Origin: Clostridium_AB sp036639235 | GTDB lineage: Bacteria; Bacillota; Clostridia; Clostridiales; Caloramatoraceae | DNA length: 64,000 nucleotides | Assembly (NCBI RefSeq): GCF_036639235.1 | Contig: NZ_JAVWJB010000007.1 | Coordinates: forward strand, 1-64,000 | Reading direction: 5' to 3' | Part shown: positions 51,769 through 60,885 of the stretch, piece after piece | Layout of the letters: each line of letters begins with the position of its first letter | How positions within the stretch are numbered: position 1 is the first letter of the stretch | Position numbers and translations under genes: made by a program | The notes under the pieces: generated by a model | Seen by the model: only the letters and a program-made list of their open reading frames with translations | What the model was told of the DNA's origin: nothing | Database searches by the model: none

Positions 51769-52815
51769 TTATAAAAGGTTAATTTCTTCTATAAGGGTTT
51801 CAAGTAGCTTATTCTCAGGAACCTTTTTAATTATCTTTCCTTTTTTGAATAATAAACCCTCTCCCTTTCCTCCTGCAATTCCTATGTCAGCTTCACGTGC
51901 CTCACCAGGTCCGTTAACTGCGCATCCCATAATTGCAACCTTAATATCCTTATCTATACCTGCTAAATACTTTTCAGCTTCCTTAGCAATTCCTATAAGA
52001 TCTATTTGGGTTCTCCCACATGTTGGGCAAGATACTATTTCAAGACCTCTTTTTCTAAGTCCTAATGATTTAAGTATCTCTATTCCCACTTTAATTTCTT
52101 CTACCGGGTTATCAGTTAAAGACACACGTATAGTATCTCCAATTCCCTGTGAAAGCAAATGCCCAAGTGCCACTGAAGACTTAATTGTTCCTGAAAAAAT
52201 AGTTCCAGCCTCCGTTAGCCCAAGGTGTAATGGATAATCAGTTTTGCTTGCTAATAACTCATAGCTTTTAATGTTATCAACTACATTTGATGACTTAACA
52301 GAAATAACCGTATCATAAAAGCCTTCCTCTTCAAGTAGCGCAGCATTTTTAAGTGCGCTTTCAACTAATCCTTCTGGAGTAGGTTTTTTATATTTTTCAA
52401 GAATTTCTTTCTCAAGTGATCCTGCATTAACTCCAATTCTTATAGGTAGATTACTATGCTTAGCACTACTTACTACTTCTTGAATTTTTGTCTTTGAACC
52501 AATATTACCTGGGTTTATTCTAAGTGCGTCAATTCCATTTTCTATAGATTTTAGTGCAAGTCTATAGTCAAAATGAATATCAGCAACAAGTGGAATATGA
52601 ATTCTTGGTTTTATAAGTTTAATAGCATCTGCTGCCTGAGCATCTGGAACAGCAACTCTAATAATTTCACAACCTGCATCTTCAAGTTCTAAAATCTGAC
52701 TAACTGTAGCTTCAACATCTCGAGTATCAGTATTAGTCATTGACTGGACAGTTATTCTTTCATCTGCCCCCATGTATATATTACCAACTCTTATCCTACG
52801 TGAGTTTCTTCTCAA
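51769..52815 (-). CDS. ispG: 4-hydroxy-3-methylbut-2-enyl diphosphate synthase IspG
   Basis: Iron-sulfur enzyme of the MEP isoprenoid pathway, converting MEcPP to HMBPP. The TIM barrel begins with RVGNIYMGADERITVQSMT. The cluster ligands are in SCPTCGRTQID and the later CAVNGPGEA. I place the start at TTG 52815, six bases after AAGGTG; GTG 52824 is part of that site. This gives 348 residues. It lies between rseP and polC with very short gaps. Confidence 0.95.
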   Translation of the reverse strand: MRRNSRRIRVGNIYMGADERITVQSMTNTDTRDVEATVSQILELEDAGCEIIRVAVPDAQAADAIKLIKPRIHIPLVADIHFDYRLALKSIENGIDALRINPGNIGSKTKIQEVVSSAKHSNLPIRIGVNAGSLEKEILEKYKKPTPEGLVESALKNAALLEEEGFYDTVISVKSSNVVDNIKSYELLASKTDYPLHLGLTEAGTIFSGTIKSSVALGHLLSQGIGDTIRVSLTDNPVEEIKVGIEILKSLGLRKRGLEIVSCPTCGRTQIDLIGIAKEAEKYLAGIDKDIKVAIMGCAVNGPGEAREADIGIAGGKGEGLLFKKGKIIKKVPENKLLETLIEEINLL

Positions 52816-52827
52816 TTTTATCACCTT

Positions 52828-53847
52828 CTATTTAAAGAATCTAACTATATCGTTGTAGGTTACAAAAACTATAAATGTCATCAGGAGTGCAAATCCTATG
52901 ATATTTAATATACCAATTTTGTTTTGATCTATTTTCTTACCTGTAAGTGCCTCAATCAGTAATATTATAACCCAGCCTCCATCTAATGCAGGGAAAGGTA
53001 TTAGATTAAGTACTCCAAGATTTATACTTAAAAAGGCCATAAATGAAAGGAAAGTCCATATTCCAGCCTGGGCTGCTTTACCTGATAAGTCAACTATAGC
53101 AACCGGCCCTCCAAATGAATCCATAGATGCATTCCCTTGAACTAAAGTTCCTAGGAATCCTATCATCTGCTTAATAGATGCAAACGTTTCAACTGTTCCA
53201 TCCTTTATAGACTCTATTAGATTACCTTTTTCAAGTGTTGGTGCTATACCTATTAGATGCCTTTTTGCCTTTTCATCGTATTTTGGAGTAACTGATATTT
53301 TTTTCTCAGTTCCATCTCTTAATACTACTAGGTCTAAAGGATTCCCCTTATTTTCACTAATTTCAGCTACAACTTCATTCCATGTTTTTATTTTTCTATC
53401 ATTAATTTGGATTATCTTATCATTTTCTCTAACTCCTGCTTCATATGCAGGAGATGATATTTCAACTTTTTCGATTGTCGGCTTAACCGTACCTTGATTA
53501 AAAAATACTATTGAAAATAATACAATAGCAGTTACTATATTAAATGCAGCACCAGCTACTATAATTAACAATCTCTTCCATGGATTTTGATTACAAAATG
53601 CTCTTGGGTCATCTGACCCTTCTTCTTCCCCTAGCATTTTAACATATCCTCCAATAGGAAGGAGTCTTAATGTATAGTCTGTTTCCTTTTTTCTAAATGA
53701 GAAAAGTTTAGGTCCCATACCTATGGCAAATTCTAAAACTTTAACACCTGATAACTTAGCTGTTAAAAAATGTCCAAGTTCATGGGTTGCAATAAGTATT
53801 CCAAATACCAATATTGCTGCTATCATTGTTGTCAATATATCCACCAC
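52828..53847 (-). CDS. rseP: Site-2 metalloprotease RseP
   Basis: Intramembrane zinc protease that cleaves anti-sigma factors, signal-peptide remnants and other single-span proteins. HELGH (residues 22-26) lies in the first helix; a PDZ domain (about 110-190) sits in the middle; the second metal motif is NLIPFPALDGGW near the C-terminus. At 339 residues it is full length with about four membrane helices. It follows dxr by eight bases. Confidence 0.95.
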   Translation of the reverse strand: MVDILTTMIAAILVFGILIATHELGHFLTAKLSGVKVLEFAIGMGPKLFSFRKKETDYTLRLLPIGGYVKMLGEEEGSDDPRAFCNQNPWKRLLIIVAGAAFNIVTAIVLFSIVFFNQGTVKPTIEKVEISSPAYEAGVRENDKIIQINDRKIKTWNEVVAEISENKGNPLDLVVLRDGTEKKISVTPKYDEKAKRHLIGIAPTLEKGNLIESIKDGTVETFASIKQMIGFLGTLVQGNASMDSFGGPVAIVDLSGKAAQAGIWTFLSFMAFLSINLGVLNLIPFPALDGGWVIILLIEALTGKKIDQNKIGILNIIGFALLMTFIVFVTYNDIVRFFK

Positions 53848-53855
53848 CTAAGAAA

Positions 53856-55001
53856 TTATTTAATTGAATTTACATATGCCCTAGTTTCTTTTTCAATTTG
53901 AAGAATATCTTCAACTGTATACTTATGTATAGTCTTATGACTCATCATTGCCCTTTCAACAAGTTCAGTTATCTTTAAAAATGAAATCTTCTCATCTAAA
54001 AATAGTTGAACAGCCTCTTCGTTAGCTGAGTTAAATACAGTTGTCATGGTTCCCCCTTCAATTCCTGCCTCATATCCAAGCTTTAATCCTCTAAAAACCT
54101 TAGTGTCTGGCTTTTCAAAGGTTAACCCTGACAACTTAAATAAATCAAGCTTTTCAGATGAAGCAAGTTTCCGATTTGGGTAGTCAAATGCATACTGTAT
54201 AGGGTGCTTCATACTTGGAACACCAAGCTGTGCAATAATTGAAGAATCTCTGTATTCAACCATTGAATGAATAATGCTTTGTGGATGAACTGCAACATCT
54301 ATTTTGTCATATGAAACATTAAAAAGAAAATGTGCTTCAATAACTTCTAAAGCCTTATTAATTAGGGTTGATGAATCTATAGTAATCTTTCTTCCCATAC
54401 TCCAGTTAGGGTGTTTTAGTGCATCCTTAAGAGTTACACTCTTTAAAAATTCCTTGTCACGTCCTCTAAAAGGACCTCCTGAAGCTGTTAGAATAATTTT
54501 CTCTATATCCTCTACTTTATTACCATTTAAACATTGAAAAATAGCACAGTGCTCACTGTCAACAGGTATAATCTTAGAACTTGATGATTTCATAAGCTCT
54601 GTAATTATCTCTCCACCAACTACAAGTGTTTCCTTGTTAGCTAGAGCAATATCCTTTGAAGCTTTAATTGCTTCAATAGTTGGAACAAGTCCAATCATAC
54701 CCATAATAGATGTTAAAACTATATCTGCCTCTTTAAGTGTTGATACTTCAACTAAACCTTCTACTCCATATAGAATCTTAACACTTTCACTTTTTAGATT
54801 CTTCCTTAGAACATCATAGGCATCCTTATTATTAACAACTATATAAGGCGGCCTAAACTCCATGTACTGATCCATTAAAGCATCTAGATTTGAGTTAGCC
54901 GATATAGCTAAAAGGTTATATTCCTCTTTTTTATTTCTAATTATATCTAGCGCCTGAGTTCCTATTGAACCTGTTGACCCTAAAATTACGATATTTTTCA
55001 T
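53856..55001 (-). CDS. dxr: 1-deoxy-D-xylulose-5-phosphate reductoisomerase
   Basis: Second step of the MEP pathway, making MEP with NADPH. The N-terminal nucleotide motif is ILGSTGSIGTQALD. The metal and substrate site is PVDSEHCAIFQC, with the substrate loop HPNWSMGRKITIDS. The 381 residues are normal. The start overlaps the stop of the upstream transporter gene as ATGA. Together with uppS, cdsA, rseP and ispG it forms the lipid-precursor group. Confidence 0.96.
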   Translation of the reverse strand: MKNIVILGSTGSIGTQALDIIRNKKEEYNLLAISANSNLDALMDQYMEFRPPYIVVNNKDAYDVLRKNLKSESVKILYGVEGLVEVSTLKEADIVLTSIMGMIGLVPTIEAIKASKDIALANKETLVVGGEIITELMKSSSSKIIPVDSEHCAIFQCLNGNKVEDIEKIILTASGGPFRGRDKEFLKSVTLKDALKHPNWSMGRKITIDSSTLINKALEVIEAHFLFNVSYDKIDVAVHPQSIIHSMVEYRDSSIIAQLGVPSMKHPIQYAFDYPNRKLASSEKLDLFKLSGLTFEKPDTKVFRGLKLGYEAGIEGGTMTTVFNSANEEAVQLFLDEKISFLKITELVERAMMSHKTIHKYTVEDILQIEKETRAYVNSIK

Positions 55002-55981
55002 CTGTATGTTAGGTCTCCTTTCTCAATGCCCTTATAAATTTCTTTAAACATTACCAGAATTAAAGGTCCAAATAAAACTCCCATTGTACCGAATAAAGTT
55101 ACTCCTATATAAAGTGAAAATAACACAAAAATAGGCTTAAGGACTAAATTTCCTTGCATAAGTTTTATTTCTGCAACTTGCCTTACAATTATAAGTAATA
55201 GTATTGTTACTACTAATCCAAAACAGATAAAGTACTGCTTTGATATAAATGTATACAATACTATCGGTAAGAAAATAAACAAAGGTCCTACAATAGGTAG
55301 TAAATCAAGTATACCACAAATTATTCCTATTGATAAAGGGTCTTGAAAGCCTAGTATCATAAGAGAGATTGAGGTAATTGCTATTGTTATTGCTACAAGA
55401 CGAATTTCTATAGTTATTAGGGTATTTATATTATATACAGACTTTCTTATAACACTATATATACTATTCCCAAGTATGCCTTTTACCTTAAATGCTAAAT
55501 AAGGTAAGTCTAGACTCATTAAAAATGACGCTAGGGCTAATATGAATACATAAATAGACCCTCCAAGTGCTGTCATTACAGTATGTAAAATTTTCTCCTT
55601 ATATTGTAATATAATATTTTTTGCTTCAAGTATAATTTTTTCATAATTATCGTTAAAAGAGCTTATTAGGGGGTAATCCTTATATGTATCTAAAAGTCTT
55701 GGCATTATATCTGTAACTTGCACTATTTTTGTAGCTACATACTGCCATATGTATGCTCCAAATACAAATACTAATATACCTCCTAATGCAAAAGTTAAAA
55801 TAACAGCTGTTTTCCTATCAACCTTAAACCGCATTAAGTACACTATTACTGGTTCAATTGAAAGGGTAAGTATTAATGCAAATAAAAAAGGCCACAAAAA
55901 AACAAGACTTAATTTAAGTATTAATATTACAATTATAGTTAATAATATACCCTTAAAAAATGTCTTGTTTATGCTTATCAT
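54998..55981 (-). CDS. AI-2E family membrane protein between cdsA and dxr
   Basis: A 327-residue protein with about seven to eight membrane helices: two near the N-terminus, a soluble segment (about 70-140), then clustered helices with GIICGILDLLPIVGPLF and a closing LFGTMGVLFGPL. This is the AI-2E/YtvI/YdiK family, whose members are reported as autoinducer exporters or sodium-proton antiporters. The transported substrate is unknown. It begins six bases after cdsA and overlaps dxr by four, so it is built into the operon. It is not part of the usual gene set at this locus. Confidence 0.85.
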   Translation of the reverse strand: MISINKTFFKGILLTIIVILILKLSLVFLWPFLFALILTLSIEPVIVYLMRFKVDRKTAVILTFALGGILVFVFGAYIWQYVATKIVQVTDIMPRLLDTYKDYPLISSFNDNYEKIILEAKNIILQYKEKILHTVMTALGGSIYVFILALASFLMSLDLPYLAFKVKGILGNSIYSVIRKSVYNINTLITIEIRLVAITIAITSISLMILGFQDPLSIGIICGILDLLPIVGPLFIFLPIVLYTFISKQYFICFGLVVTILLLIIVRQVAEIKLMQGNLVLKPIFVLFSLYIGVTLFGTMGVLFGPLILVMFKEIYKGIEKGDLTYR

Positions 55982-55986
55982 CTAAA

Positions 55987-56775
55987 TCATCCTATAAAAA
56001 ATATTATATAACAGTATACTACTGGTGTAGTAAAAAGTATGCTATCAAATCTATCTAAAATTCCACCATGACCTGGCATAATTCTACCGTAATCCTTTAC
56101 AGATGAGTATCTTTTTATAAGTGATGCTGATAAATCTCCTATTTGAGATATAATAGATGCAACAATTGCTAGTATTATAATTCCTATCCATGTAAAAGGT
56201 ACATTAGGACTAAAGTATCCCCAAAGTGTAACCCCTACAATACTTCCTAATATTCCACCTATAGATCCCTCAATAGTTTTCTTCGGACTAACTCTTTCAC
56301 AAAGCTTATGTTTTCCAAATGATCTACCTGTATAATAGGCAAATGTATCACAGAAAAATGATATTAAAAGAACTAGCCAAATAAGGCTACTACCATATTC
56401 ATGGCCTCTTATAGGAATTAGTAGAACGAAGAAATTTACAATATATACAAAGCCTGTTATTGTAACTGCTGATGAAATAACATCATACTTTTCGAGAAAA
56501 ATAGGAAGTGCCATTGAAGCAATCACAACTAGATAAACTACTAAATAACTATATTCTATAAGATTTAAAAATACTAAACTAAATGTTATAACATAACCAA
56601 TTCCAAGAATTGGCCACATAACATGTATATTAGATGGTTTATATACCCTTGTATATTCATAAATTGCAATACAAGTAATAATAGCTATAGATATATCAAA
56701 AATATATCCTCCACTTATTACTACAAAGAACAGTATAGGAAGTGCTAACAGCGCACTAATTAATCTTGTATTCAT
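55987..56775 (-). CDS. cdsA: Phosphatidate cytidylyltransferase
   Basis: Makes CDP-diacylglycerol from phosphatidate and CTP, feeding PgsA. About eight membrane helices fill its 262 residues. The signature is complete: RVSPKKTIEGSIGG and KDYGRIMPGHGGILDRFDS. The start follows AAGAGGGATACT. It lies 12 bases after uppS. Confidence 0.95.
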   Translation of the reverse strand: MNTRLISALLALPILFFVVISGGYIFDISIAIITCIAIYEYTRVYKPSNIHVMWPILGIGYVITFSLVFLNLIEYSYLVVYLVVIASMALPIFLEKYDVISSAVTITGFVYIVNFFVLLIPIRGHEYGSSLIWLVLLISFFCDTFAYYTGRSFGKHKLCERVSPKKTIEGSIGGILGSIVGVTLWGYFSPNVPFTWIGIIILAIVASIISQIGDLSASLIKRYSSVKDYGRIMPGHGGILDRFDSILFTTPVVYCYIIFFIG

Positions 56776-56787
56776 AGTATCCCTCTT

Positions 56788-57549
56788 TTATTTTTTTATT
56801 CCGCCAAATCTTCTATCCCTTTTTTGGTAGTCATAAATAGCATGATATAGGTCTGAAGATGTAAAATCTGGCCAATATATATTAGAAAACCAAAATTCAC
56901 TATATGCAGATTGCCATAATAGGAAATTACTAAGTCTATATTCCCCACTTGGTCTTATTATTATGTCTGGGTCTACCATATTTTTTGTGTATAACCTACT
57001 TGAAAACTCTTCTTCAGTAATTTTGTCAGATAAAAGCTTACCATCCTTATAGTCATCTATAATACTATTAACAGCAGATAGAATTTCATGTCTTGAACCA
57101 TAATTAAGTGCTAAATTAAGTGTAAGACCAGTGTTATTAGCAGTAATAGCCTTTGCATTAACAAGCTCGTCTTGACATACCTTAGGTAGCGCTGTTATAT
57201 CACCAATAAAATTAACCACAACATTGTTTGAATTAAGCTCCTTAACTTCCTTTTTTAAGTATTCTACTAAAAGCTTCATCAAACTATTAACCTCCTCAGG
57301 AGGTCTCTTCCAGTTTTCAGTTGAAAATGCATATAAAGTTAAGTATTTAATTCCTATATTTGAAGAGGTTTTAACAATTTCTCTTATTGTTTCAACACCA
57401 GCTTTATGTCCCATACTTCTCGGAAGGCCTTTTCTTTTAGCCCATCTGCCATTTCCATCCATTATTATAGCTATGTGCTTTGGTATATTATTCATATCTA
57501 AATCTTCAACTTTTATATCTGAATTTTTCTTGAATAAATTGAAAAACAT
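56788..57549 (-). CDS. uppS: Isoprenyl (undecaprenyl) diphosphate synthase
   Basis: Cis-prenyltransferase that makes the C55 carrier of cell-wall precursors. IAIIMDGNGRWAKRKGLPR holds the catalytic aspartate and the P-loop. LTLYAFSTENWKRP and the C-terminal RPSGEYRLSNFLLWQ are typical. At 253 residues it is full length. It is preceded by a terminator, so it probably starts a new transcript running to cdsA and beyond. The upstream GCGGAGGCTAAAGTTT supplies the ribosome site. Confidence 0.95.
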   Translation of the reverse strand: MFFNLFKKNSDIKVEDLDMNNIPKHIAIIMDGNGRWAKRKGLPRSMGHKAGVETIREIVKTSSNIGIKYLTLYAFSTENWKRPPEEVNSLMKLLVEYLKKEVKELNSNNVVVNFIGDITALPKVCQDELVNAKAITANNTGLTLNLALNYGSRHEILSAVNSIIDDYKDGKLLSDKITEEEFSSRLYTKNMVDPDIIIRPSGEYRLSNFLLWQSAYSEFWFSNIYWPDFTSSDLYHAIYDYQKRDRRFGGIKK

Positions 57550-57585
57550 AAACTTTAGCCTCCGCGTAAATGTTAATATATAGTC

Positions 57586-57609
57586 AAAAACCCCTTATAT
57601 AAGGGGTTT
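57586..57609 (-). terminator. Terminator between the PASTA-like gene and uppS
   Basis: Nine-base arms AAACCCCTT and AAGGGGTTT around ATAT, followed by a T run on the minus strand. It overlaps the stop codon of the small gene. Confidence 0.9.
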
Positions 57610-57790
57610 AAAATAACGAATAATATATAATTAATTCATCCTTTTTTTCAACCTTAATTACTCTCTTATCATCGCCTAATATATCTTCCTTAGGACTAAG
57701 AATCTTAATAAAAGAGGCATTAGGGTATGTATCTTGTATAAGGCCCTTAGCTTTATCTAAAGTTAACCCTAAAAGGTTAGATACCTCCAT
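57608..57790 (-). CDS. 60-residue PASTA-like protein coupled to frr
   Basis: Begins MEVSNLLGLTLDKAKGLIQD, which matches the opening of PASTA domains (P-x-L-x-G-x-T-x-x-x-A-x-x-x-L). The remainder (ILSPKEDILGDDKRVIKVEK, then ELIIYYS) fits the strands of one PASTA unit. There is no signal peptide or membrane segment, so it would be cytoplasmic, unlike usual PASTA proteins. Its ATG overlaps the frr stop as TAATG, so translation is coupled. The terminator follows at once. Function is unknown and the domain call is by eye. Confidence 0.65.
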   Translation of the reverse strand: MEVSNLLGLTLDKAKGLIQDTYPNASFIKILSPKEDILGDDKRVIKVEKKDELIIYYSLF

Positions 57791-58344
57791 TATACTGTAA
57801 GTATCTCCTTTTCTTTAGCTTCAACAAGCTTATCAATTTCCTTAACAAAGTTGTCAGTTTTCTTTTGAACTGTTTCTTCAGCTGACTTAACTTCGTCTTC
57901 TGATGCACCATCTTTCTTAAGTGACTTAAGTTTGTCATTTGCATCACGTCTAATTGATCTTATAGCAACCTTAGCATCTTCTCCATGCTTTTTAACAACC
58001 TTAACAAGGTTCTTTCTTGTTTCTTCAGTAAGTTCAGGAACTAGTAGTCTTATAACTGTTCCATCATTTGTTGGATTAAGTCCTAGATCAGACTTTTGTA
58101 TAGCCTTTTCTATTTCCTTCATAGCTCCCTTATCCCATGGCTGAATAACGATCATTCTTGCTTCTGGAGTTGAAACAGACGCAAGTCCTGCAACTGGAGT
58201 TGGTGTTCCGTAGTAATCTACTACAACTTTATCAAGCATTGAAGGGTTTGCTCTACCAGCCTTAAGACCTTGCAGTTCTCTAACAAGGGCGTCAATTGAT
58301 TTTTTCATCTTATTTTCTGTTGAAGTTAAAACTTCCTTAATCAT
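57790..58344 (-). CDS. frr: Ribosome recycling factor
   Basis: Splits post-termination ribosomes together with EF-G. A three-helix bundle with an inserted beta domain: LVRELQGLKAGRANPSMLDK, VDYYGTPTPV, and VKKHGEDAKVAIRSIRRDA. At 184 residues it is full length. It follows pyrH by 17 bases; the ribosome site is TAGGAGGTTATCCAT. Confidence 0.97.
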   Translation of the reverse strand: MIKEVLTSTENKMKKSIDALVRELQGLKAGRANPSMLDKVVVDYYGTPTPVAGLASVSTPEARMIVIQPWDKGAMKEIEKAIQKSDLGLNPTNDGTVIRLLVPELTEETRKNLVKVVKKHGEDAKVAIRSIRRDANDKLKSLKKDGASEDEVKSAEETVQKKTDNFVKEIDKLVEAKEKEILTV

Positions 58345-58361
58345 ATGGATAACCTCCTAAA

Positions 58362-59075
58362 TTAATCGTTGTTTACTATTGTTCCTAAAACTTCACCAGT
58401 AATAGCCTTAAGGATATTGTTTGGCTCATCTAGGGAAAATACTATAATCGGAATATTGTTTTCCTTACATAGGGCTGTTGCTGTAGCATCCATAACCTTA
58501 AGATCCTTCTCTAACACTTCCTTAAAAGTAAGCTTATCAAACTTCTTAGCATCCTTATTTATGTTAGGGTCAGAATCATAAACTCCGTCTACCTTTTTAG
58601 CAAGTAGTATAACCTCTGCCTCTGTTTCAGCAGCTCTAAGTGCAGCAGCTGTATCAGTAGAAAAATATGGATTACCTGAACCAGCAGCAAAAATAACTAC
58701 TCTCCCCTTTTGTAGGTGTCTAACTGCTCTTCTTCTTATAAATGGTTCCGCCACTTCTTTCATTTCGATAGCAGTTTGCACTCTAGTATGAACTCCCATT
58801 CTCTCAAGAGAATCTTGTAGTGCTAGTGAGTTTATACATGTTGCTAGCATTCCCATATGGTCTGAAGTAGTTCTGTCCATATTTACTCCATTTCTACCTC
58901 TCCATATATTTCCGCCACCAACAACAACTGTTACTTCAATACCCAGCTCTACTAGATCTTTTACTTCACCTGATATTCTATCTACAACTTCAAAATCAAA
59001 ACCATGACCTTTTTTTCCAGCTAGTGATTCACCACTTAACTTTAGCATTACTCTCTTATATCTTGGAGAATTCAT
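58362..59075 (-). CDS. pyrH: UMP kinase
   Basis: Phosphorylates UMP to UDP; hexameric amino-acid-kinase fold distinct from eukaryotic UMP kinases. VMLKLSGESLAG, VVVGGGNIWRG, GTGNPYFSTDTAA-like (here AAGSGNPYFSTDTAA) and KVDGVYDSDP are family motifs. Its 237 residues are complete. The start follows CGGAGGTTAAATAACT. A terminator separates it from tsf, so it probably has its own promoter with frr. Confidence 0.96.
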   Translation of the reverse strand: MNSPRYKRVMLKLSGESLAGKKGHGFDFEVVDRISGEVKDLVELGIEVTVVVGGGNIWRGRNGVNMDRTTSDHMGMLATCINSLALQDSLERMGVHTRVQTAIEMKEVAEPFIRRRAVRHLQKGRVVIFAAGSGNPYFSTDTAAALRAAETEAEVILLAKKVDGVYDSDPNINKDAKKFDKLTFKEVLEKDLKVMDATATALCKENNIPIIVFSLDEPNNILKAITGEVLGTIVNND

Positions 59076-59138
59076 AGTTATTTAACCTCCGATTATAATT
59101 TAATATTTATATTCTACATTCTTTAGTAATTTCCTTTT

Positions 59139-59170
59139 CAAAAAAAGAGAACACAGGTGTGTTCTCTTTT
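59139..59170 (-). terminator. Terminator after tsf
   Basis: Twelve-base perfect arms (59143-59154 and 59159-59170) around a 4-base loop with a T run on the minus strand. Confidence 0.93.
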
Positions 59171-59197
59171 AAGTTACATAATTAAGTATAAGAAAGA

Positions 59198-60118
59198 TTA
59201 TTTCTTAAGACCTGCTTGCTTCATTACTTCTTCAGCAAAATCTTCTTCCTTCTTTTCGATTCCTTCACCCTTTTCAAGTCTTGCGAATCTAACAACCTTT
59301 ATATCTGAACCTTGCTCTTTAGCCTTACTTTCAACAAACTTAGTGATTGTGAAGTCTTGATCTCTGATCCAAAGTTGCTCTAGAAGACATACTTCCTTGA
59401 AGTACTTGTTAATTCTTCCTTCAACCATCTTCTCAACAACCTTTTCTGGCTTTCCATCATTAAGGGCTTGTTGTCTGTATATTTCTCTTTCCTTGTCAAG
59501 AACGTCTTCTGATACAACTTCTCTGTTAAGGAATAGAGGGTTTGAAGCTGCAACTTGAAGTGCAACTTGCTTAGCTACGTCAGCAGCAATTTCTGTCTTA
59601 GCTGAATCAACTTCAACCATAACAGCAATTCTTCCACCACCGTGAATGTATTGAGCAAGAACACCTTCAGTTTCGAATCTTTCGAATCTTCTAACTGACA
59701 TGTTTTCTCCAAGCTTAGCAATAAGTGCTGTAACTGCATCTTGAACTGTAATGTTCTCGTCTGCAATGTACTTTTCAGCTAAAAGTTCTTCTACTGTAGC
59801 ACAAGTTGATATAGCAGCTTGCTTAGCAACATTCTTAGTAAGCGCCATAAACTCATCATTCTTAGCAACGAAGTCAGTTTCACAGTTTACTTCAGCAACT
59901 GCACCTCTTTTTCCGTCTTCAGTAATGAATGTTTCTACAAGTCCTTCAGCAGCAACTCTTCCAGCCTTCTTAGCCGCAGCAGCTAGACCCTTTTCTCTTA
60001 GGAATTCGATAGCTTTTTCCATATCTCCTTCAGTTTGAACAAGAGCCTTCTTACAGTCCATCATTCCTGCTCCAGTTCTTTCTCTTAGTTCGCTAACCAT
60101 TTTTGCAGTAATTGCCAT
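59198..60118 (-). CDS. tsf: Elongation factor Ts
   Basis: Nucleotide exchange factor for EF-Tu. The UBA-like N-terminus has SELRERTGAGMMDCKKAL; the exchange motif is ETDFVAKNDEF; the core dimerisation domain and the C-terminal helix follow. At 306 residues it is normal. The start follows AAGGGAGGAAATTAAC. It is downstream of rpsB, with an attenuator-like hairpin between them. Confidence 0.97.
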   Translation of the reverse strand: MAITAKMVSELRERTGAGMMDCKKALVQTEGDMEKAIEFLREKGLAAAAKKAGRVAAEGLVETFITEDGKRGAVAEVNCETDFVAKNDEFMALTKNVAKQAAISTCATVEELLAEKYIADENITVQDAVTALIAKLGENMSVRRFERFETEGVLAQYIHGGGRIAVMVEVDSAKTEIAADVAKQVALQVAASNPLFLNREVVSEDVLDKEREIYRQQALNDGKPEKVVEKMVEGRINKYFKEVCLLEQLWIRDQDFTITKFVESKAKEQGSDIKVVRFARLEKGEGIEKKEEDFAEEVMKQAGLKK

Positions 60119-60146
60119 GTTAATTTCCTCCCTTATGTTAACAAAG

Positions 60147-60177
60147 GTAAGGGAAGGAAAACCCTTTACCCTTACCC
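60147..60177 (-). terminator. Attenuator-like hairpin between rpsB and tsf
   Basis: Minus strand: GGTAAGGG (60177-60170) paired with CCCTTACC (60154-60147), extra inner pairing, then TTTGTT. It may reduce tsf relative to rpsB or protect the rpsB 3' end. Confidence 0.65.
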
Positions 60178-60186
60178 ATTATATTA

Positions 60187-60885
60187 TTATTCAGCTACTT
60201 GCTCGCCTTGTCTTCCTTCGATGATCGCATCAGCAATCTTTCCAGCGATAAGCTTTACAGCTCTAATAGCGTCGTCATTTCCAGGAATTACATAATCAAC
60301 TTCATCTGGGTCACAGTTTGTATCTACTATACCAACAACTGGGATTCCAAGAATCTTAGCTTCTGAAACAGCGTTCTTCTCTTTTCTTGGGTCAACAACG
60401 AATAGTACGTCTGGCGTTCTAGTCATGTTCTTGATACCACCAAGGTTCTTTTCAAGCTTTTCCATTTCAAGCTTAAGCTTGATAACTTCTTTCTTAGGTA
60501 GAAGATCAAAAGTTCCATCTTCTTGCATTTTTTCAAGATCAGTTAGTCTCTTGATTCTGTTTCTGATTGTCTTGAAGTTTGTTAGCATTCCTCCAAGCCA
60601 TCTTTCGCTTACAAAGTGCATTCCGCATCTTACAGCTTCTTCCTTAACTGAATCTTGAGCTTGCTTCTTAGTACCAACAAATAGTACTTCGCATCCATCT
60701 ACTGATGAATCCTTTACGAAATCATAAGCTTCTTCCATTTTCTTAACTGTCTTTTGAAGATCGATGATATAGATACCATTTCTCTCTGTAAAGATGTATT
60801 CTCCCATCTTAGGGTTCCATCTTCTTGTTTGGTGTCCAAAGTGTACACCTGCTTCTAGTAATTGTTTCATTGATATTACTGACAT
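60187..60885 (-). CDS. rpsB: 30S ribosomal protein S2
   Basis: Late-assembly 30S protein. MKQLLEAGVHFGHQTRRWNP, EVLFVGTKKQAQD and IPVVGIVDTNCDPD are family motifs. ATG 60885, six bases behind CTGGAGGTG, gives 232 residues; GTG 60894 is within that site. It has a SigA-type promoter and a leader of roughly 95 bases, and is followed by tsf. Confidence 0.97.
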   Translation of the reverse strand: MSVISMKQLLEAGVHFGHQTRRWNPKMGEYIFTERNGIYIIDLQKTVKKMEEAYDFVKDSSVDGCEVLFVGTKKQAQDSVKEEAVRCGMHFVSERWLGGMLTNFKTIRNRIKRLTDLEKMQEDGTFDLLPKKEVIKLKLEMEKLEKNLGGIKNMTRTPDVLFVVDPRKEKNAVSEAKILGIPVVGIVDTNCDPDEVDYVIPGNDDAIRAVKLIAGKIADAIIEGRQGEQVAE

